Part shown: positions 49,165 to 51,478 of the stretch, piece by piece
How the letters are laid out: each line of letters starts with the position of its first letter
Numbering within the stretch: the first letter of the stretch is position 1
Source: Clostridiales bacterium
Lineage (GTDB): Bacteria; Bacillota; Clostridia; Oscillospirales; Acutalibacteraceae
DNA length: 51,478 nucleotides
Direction of reading: 5' to 3'
NCBI GenBank assembly: GCA_019419895.1
Contig: JAHZIE010000001.1
Coordinates: 31,512-82,989, forward strand
The notes under the pieces: model-generated
Database searches by the model: none
Told to the model about the DNA's origin: nothing
What the model saw: the letters and a program-made list of their open reading frames with translations, nothing else
Translations under genes and position numbers: made by a program

Positions 49165-51135
49165 TCAGAGGGAAACAGTAAGCGGTTCATCTTTTGTTAA
49201 CAAATAAGACTGCCCGTTGACCCGGAGGGTTCCTCCCGGACGGGTCGCGCGGACGGTGACACGCTGTTCATCCATCTCCACCTCAACCAGGCCGCCTTCT
49301 ACAGGCACAGTGCCCTTCATCCATTTCAGGCCGCCCAGAGAGGGAGCGATATCAAAGGTCTCATAACCCGGCGCGGTGGGAACAACGCCCAGATAGTACC
49401 GTCCAAGCAGATAAATCGGACCGCCTCCCCAGGCATGGCAGAGGCTTTTGCCATAAGGTTCGCCGTACATGGAGTAGTGGGCGGCGCCCTCCAGCTTGGG
49501 ATCGTATTCCTCCCAGATGGTGGTGGCGCCCAGATGGATCATGCCTCCCCAATAGGACAGCATCTGCTGAGTGGCAAATTCCTGATAGCCCAGCTTGCAC
49601 ATGGCGTCCAGCTCATAGAATTTGAAATACGGGGTGGTAATCTGAGTGATTTCATCATTGAGAAGGACATTTTTCAGGATGCTTTCCTTCTGTTCCTGGG
49701 TGACATAATCAAAGAGGATGGCAAAGATATTCGCGTGGCGGGTGACATGCTTCCTGCCGGAGGTAAAGGAATCAATATAAGCTCCCTTTTCCTCGCTCCA
49801 GTAATAACGGTTGATTTTTTCCTTTGTCTCCCGGGCAAGGGCCTCATAACCAGCGGAGTCTTTGCCGAGAAGTCCGCTGCACAGGGCCATGGCGTCCAGG
49901 CTGCGGGCAAGGAGAATCTGTTCGGCGCAAAGGGGGCCGTCCTTGTCCATCTCAGACCAGTCGATAAAGATCCAGTCGCCGTCACGACCATCACAGAAGC
50001 CATGTTCCTCCCGGCGTCCCAGGCAGAAATCCATGAGAGTGACCATTTTGGGATAGACGCTGGCCACAAATTCCAGATCCTTAGTGGTCTGGTAATAGTT
50101 AAGGATGCTGATGATCCAATAGAAAGAATAATCCAGAATGGTGTTGATATGGCGTTCCACCGGATCCTTGCCGCGCAGGGCGATGATGGTGCGCTTATCA
50201 ATCTCCTTATCAAAGAAAAGGTAATTGTTGATCATATAGCTTTGGAAAGCGTCGCCCGACCATACCCAGCGGTCGCGTTTGATACCGTCCAGGAAGAATT
50301 CCCTGCTATTGAGATGAAAGGTATAGGCCGCGGCCGCCCAGACCTTATTGATGGTTTCATCATCACAGGCAAAGCTACCCTTATATTCCAAAGGCAGATA
50401 TTCATAATCGGCGGAGACAGCGCAGGCGTTGCGGTCCTTTCCGGAAAGGAAAAGATAACGGAAGGCCCGGGGCTTCAAGACACAGGAAGAAACACCGGAA
50501 ACGGTTTCCCGGATGATAGCGCGTTCCCAGTCGCGGGCCTCCTCAATGGATTCTCCATAGGAGACATTCAGCTCCTGGTGGTTCTGAATGTCGTCCAGGT
50601 GGACCTTGGCAAAGGTTTCCTTCCCAAAATCATACAGAACTCCGTCAGGGCCTTCCTGCACATCCACCGGATAGATCCTTTCATAGGAGAAGGGAAAGGT
50701 TTCCGGAGTTTTGGAAATATCTTCAAAACGGGGAGTGCAGCCGGCGGGGAATTCCTGATTTCCCATATTGTAAGCGTTCCAGCTTCCATCGCTGGGGCAC
50801 TGGCGGCTCTGGATATAAACGCAGGGAAGGCCGTCCGGCTTGGCCGCCATGGCATGAATAGTATAATGCCCCTTTTCCAGGGGGATTTTCTGGTTATAGG
50901 CGAATTTTTTCCCGTTTATGGTCAAATAGCCGACGCCGTTTGTAAAGGCTTCCATGACGTCCGGTTCAGCAATGTCCACTTCCTTTTTAAATTTCACATT
51001 GTGAAAGCAGTCGTCCAGCTTCCAGAAAGCGGGGTAATTCCTCTCATGCTCCTCACGGCGCAGATGAAGATGCAGGCTGTGGTAGATTTCAAAATCTCCG
51101 GGAAACCAAATCCAGCAGGGTTTCTTTTCAGACAT
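49165..51135 (-). CDS. Alpha-L-rhamnosidase-like protein (GH78-related)
   Basis: The 656-residue protein has an N-terminal beta-sandwich part and an (alpha/alpha)6-barrel with the GH78-type segments FFLDGIKRDRWVWSGDAFQSY (general-acid region), GDWIFIDWSEMD and HLGATTIWEEYDP, and a C-terminal beta-sandwich (APSLGGLKWMKGTVPVEGG) as in bacterial rhamnosidases. There is no signal peptide, so it acts on imported oligosaccharides. ATG 51135 follows GGAGG by nine bases; the frame is open to 51180 but that start lies without a binding site. Related GH families with this barrel cannot be fully excluded. Confidence 0.88.
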   Translation of the reverse strand: MSEKKPCWIWFPGDFEIYHSLHLHLRREEHERNYPAFWKLDDCFHNVKFKKEVDIAEPDVMEAFTNGVGYLTINGKKFAYNQKIPLEKGHYTIHAMAAKPDGLPCVYIQSRQCPSDGSWNAYNMGNQEFPAGCTPRFEDISKTPETFPFSYERIYPVDVQEGPDGVLYDFGKETFAKVHLDDIQNHQELNVSYGESIEEARDWERAIIRETVSGVSSCVLKPRAFRYLFLSGKDRNACAVSADYEYLPLEYKGSFACDDETINKVWAAAAYTFHLNSREFFLDGIKRDRWVWSGDAFQSYMINNYLFFDKEIDKRTIIALRGKDPVERHINTILDYSFYWIISILNYYQTTKDLEFVASVYPKMVTLMDFCLGRREEHGFCDGRDGDWIFIDWSEMDKDGPLCAEQILLARSLDAMALCSGLLGKDSAGYEALARETKEKINRYYWSEEKGAYIDSFTSGRKHVTRHANIFAILFDYVTQEQKESILKNVLLNDEITQITTPYFKFYELDAMCKLGYQEFATQQMLSYWGGMIHLGATTIWEEYDPKLEGAAHYSMYGEPYGKSLCHAWGGGPIYLLGRYYLGVVPTAPGYETFDIAPSLGGLKWMKGTVPVEGGLVEVEMDEQRVTVRATRPGGTLRVNGQSYLLTKDEPLTVSL

Positions 51136-51188
51136 AAATAAAAACCTCCATTGTTGATAGTGGAAAATAACAGTATACAATTATTTTT

Positions 51189-51217
51189 ATCATATACATT
51201 TTGCCGCGCGAATGCAA
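51189..51217 (-). promoter_or_regulatory. Sigma-A promoter of the GH78-like gene
   Basis: On the minus strand TTGCAT (51212-51217) and TATGAT (51189-51194), spacer 17 bases. Confidence 0.82.
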
Positions 51218-51410
51218 GGGTGCTTTTTCCTTTTTATAGGGGGCGATTTCAGCAAGAAGTCCTGTCCTCCAGGGGAGTTAGGGAAGAACTGGCAGCCGCG
51301 CGCCGGTGAAAAAGACAGCCTTCGTTAAAAATATGTAAAAATCACTTAAAAATAGCAAAAGAGTATTGCAAATTCTGCGGGAATGTGGCAAAATTTTTAA
51401 TAAGCTATAA

Positions 51411-51478
51411 ACCTCAGAGGGCAAAACCTCAGAGGGCAAAACCTCAGAGGGCAAAACCTCAGAGGGCAAAACCTCAGA
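51411..51478. repeat. Tandem repeat of a 15-base unit, at least 4.5 copies, cut by window edge
   Basis: The unit ACCTCAGAGGGCAAA is repeated without change from 51411 to the end. Each unit holds the 9-base palindrome CCTCAGAGG, so the array is a series of dyads spaced 15 bases apart. It could form small hairpins or bind a protein repeatedly; exact identity of the copies points to recent expansion. A minus-strand frame reads PSEVL repeats, but the frame lacks support as a gene. Confidence 0.93.

Noticed and set aside
51278..51469. Minus-strand frame starting with PSEVL repeats
   Set aside because: It arises from the 15-base tandem repeat, has no ribosome-binding site and no recognisable domain.
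51411..51478. CRISPR array
   Set aside because: The unit is only 15 bases, directly tandem and without spacers.

Overview
The window reads as chromosomal DNA of a Gram-positive, probably anaerobic Clostridia-type bacterium (Bacillota), most likely a carbohydrate-fermenting gut commensal. The grounds are strong AGGAGG-type ribosome-binding sites, near-consensus sigma-A promoters with 17-bp spacers, many intrinsic terminators, an EFR1-type flavodoxin/ferredoxin protein, AzgA, YtrA-GntR and LplB-type proteins, and uroporphyrinogen-decarboxylase-like (URO-D-like) methyltransferase relatives. The genus cannot be fixed from sequence alone. I see no phage, insertion sequence, CRISPR array or plasmid replication gene.

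Layout. 1-700: start of a sugar isomerase gene, a monocistronic initiator tRNA gene with promoter and terminator, and a decayed tRNA copy beside it. 0.7-5.4 kb (minus): a PH-like membrane protein, two single-domain TrkA/RCK proteins, a cyclase-family hydrolase, and a GntR/ABC operon with a palindromic operator. 5.5-9.8 kb (plus): glycerol-3-phosphate dehydrogenase, a polyprenyl-phosphate sugar transferase with a structured leader, and an AzgA purine permease. 10-13.8 kb: AraC regulator divergent from a URO-D-like protein, then an EFR1 ferredoxin. 14.2-17.8 kb (minus): ilvB-ilvN-ilvC. 17.8-20 kb: a gene-free stretch with a candidate non-coding RNA, then an MFS transporter. 20.4-24.9 kb (minus): pgk-tpiA-gpmI and trmL. 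25-26.7 kb (plus): a 59-residue small protein and an ATP-grasp enzyme. 27-30 kb: a family 2 glycosidase. 30.2-34.9 kb: MarR regulator divergent from a MacB/FtsX-type exporter.

35-51 kb is rich in glycan-use genes: a beta-propeller glycosidase-like protein, a complete LplB/LplC-type oligosaccharide importer with its lipoprotein, an SGNH esterase operon that also carries a URO-D-like protein, a phosphodiesterase and a broken URO-D-like copy, an AT-rich acetyltransferase, a second GH2 enzyme, a processive-type GT2 glycosyltransferase and a GH78-like rhamnosidase. The genes are in separate transcription units, but together suggest uptake and trimming of an acylated, rhamnose-containing polymer such as a pectin side chain (inference). 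The window ends in a 15-bp tandem repeat cut by the edge.

The least explained signals are the promoter-hairpin-terminator unit at 17967-18168, the three-segment alternative pairings in the leaders at 6806-6886 and 18207-18318, the long leader of the purine permease, the URO-D-like pseudogene with a T7A7 frameshift tract, and the terminal 15-bp repeat. Several starts are placed downstream of the longest frame because of ribosome-binding sites or promoters; each is stated in its entry.
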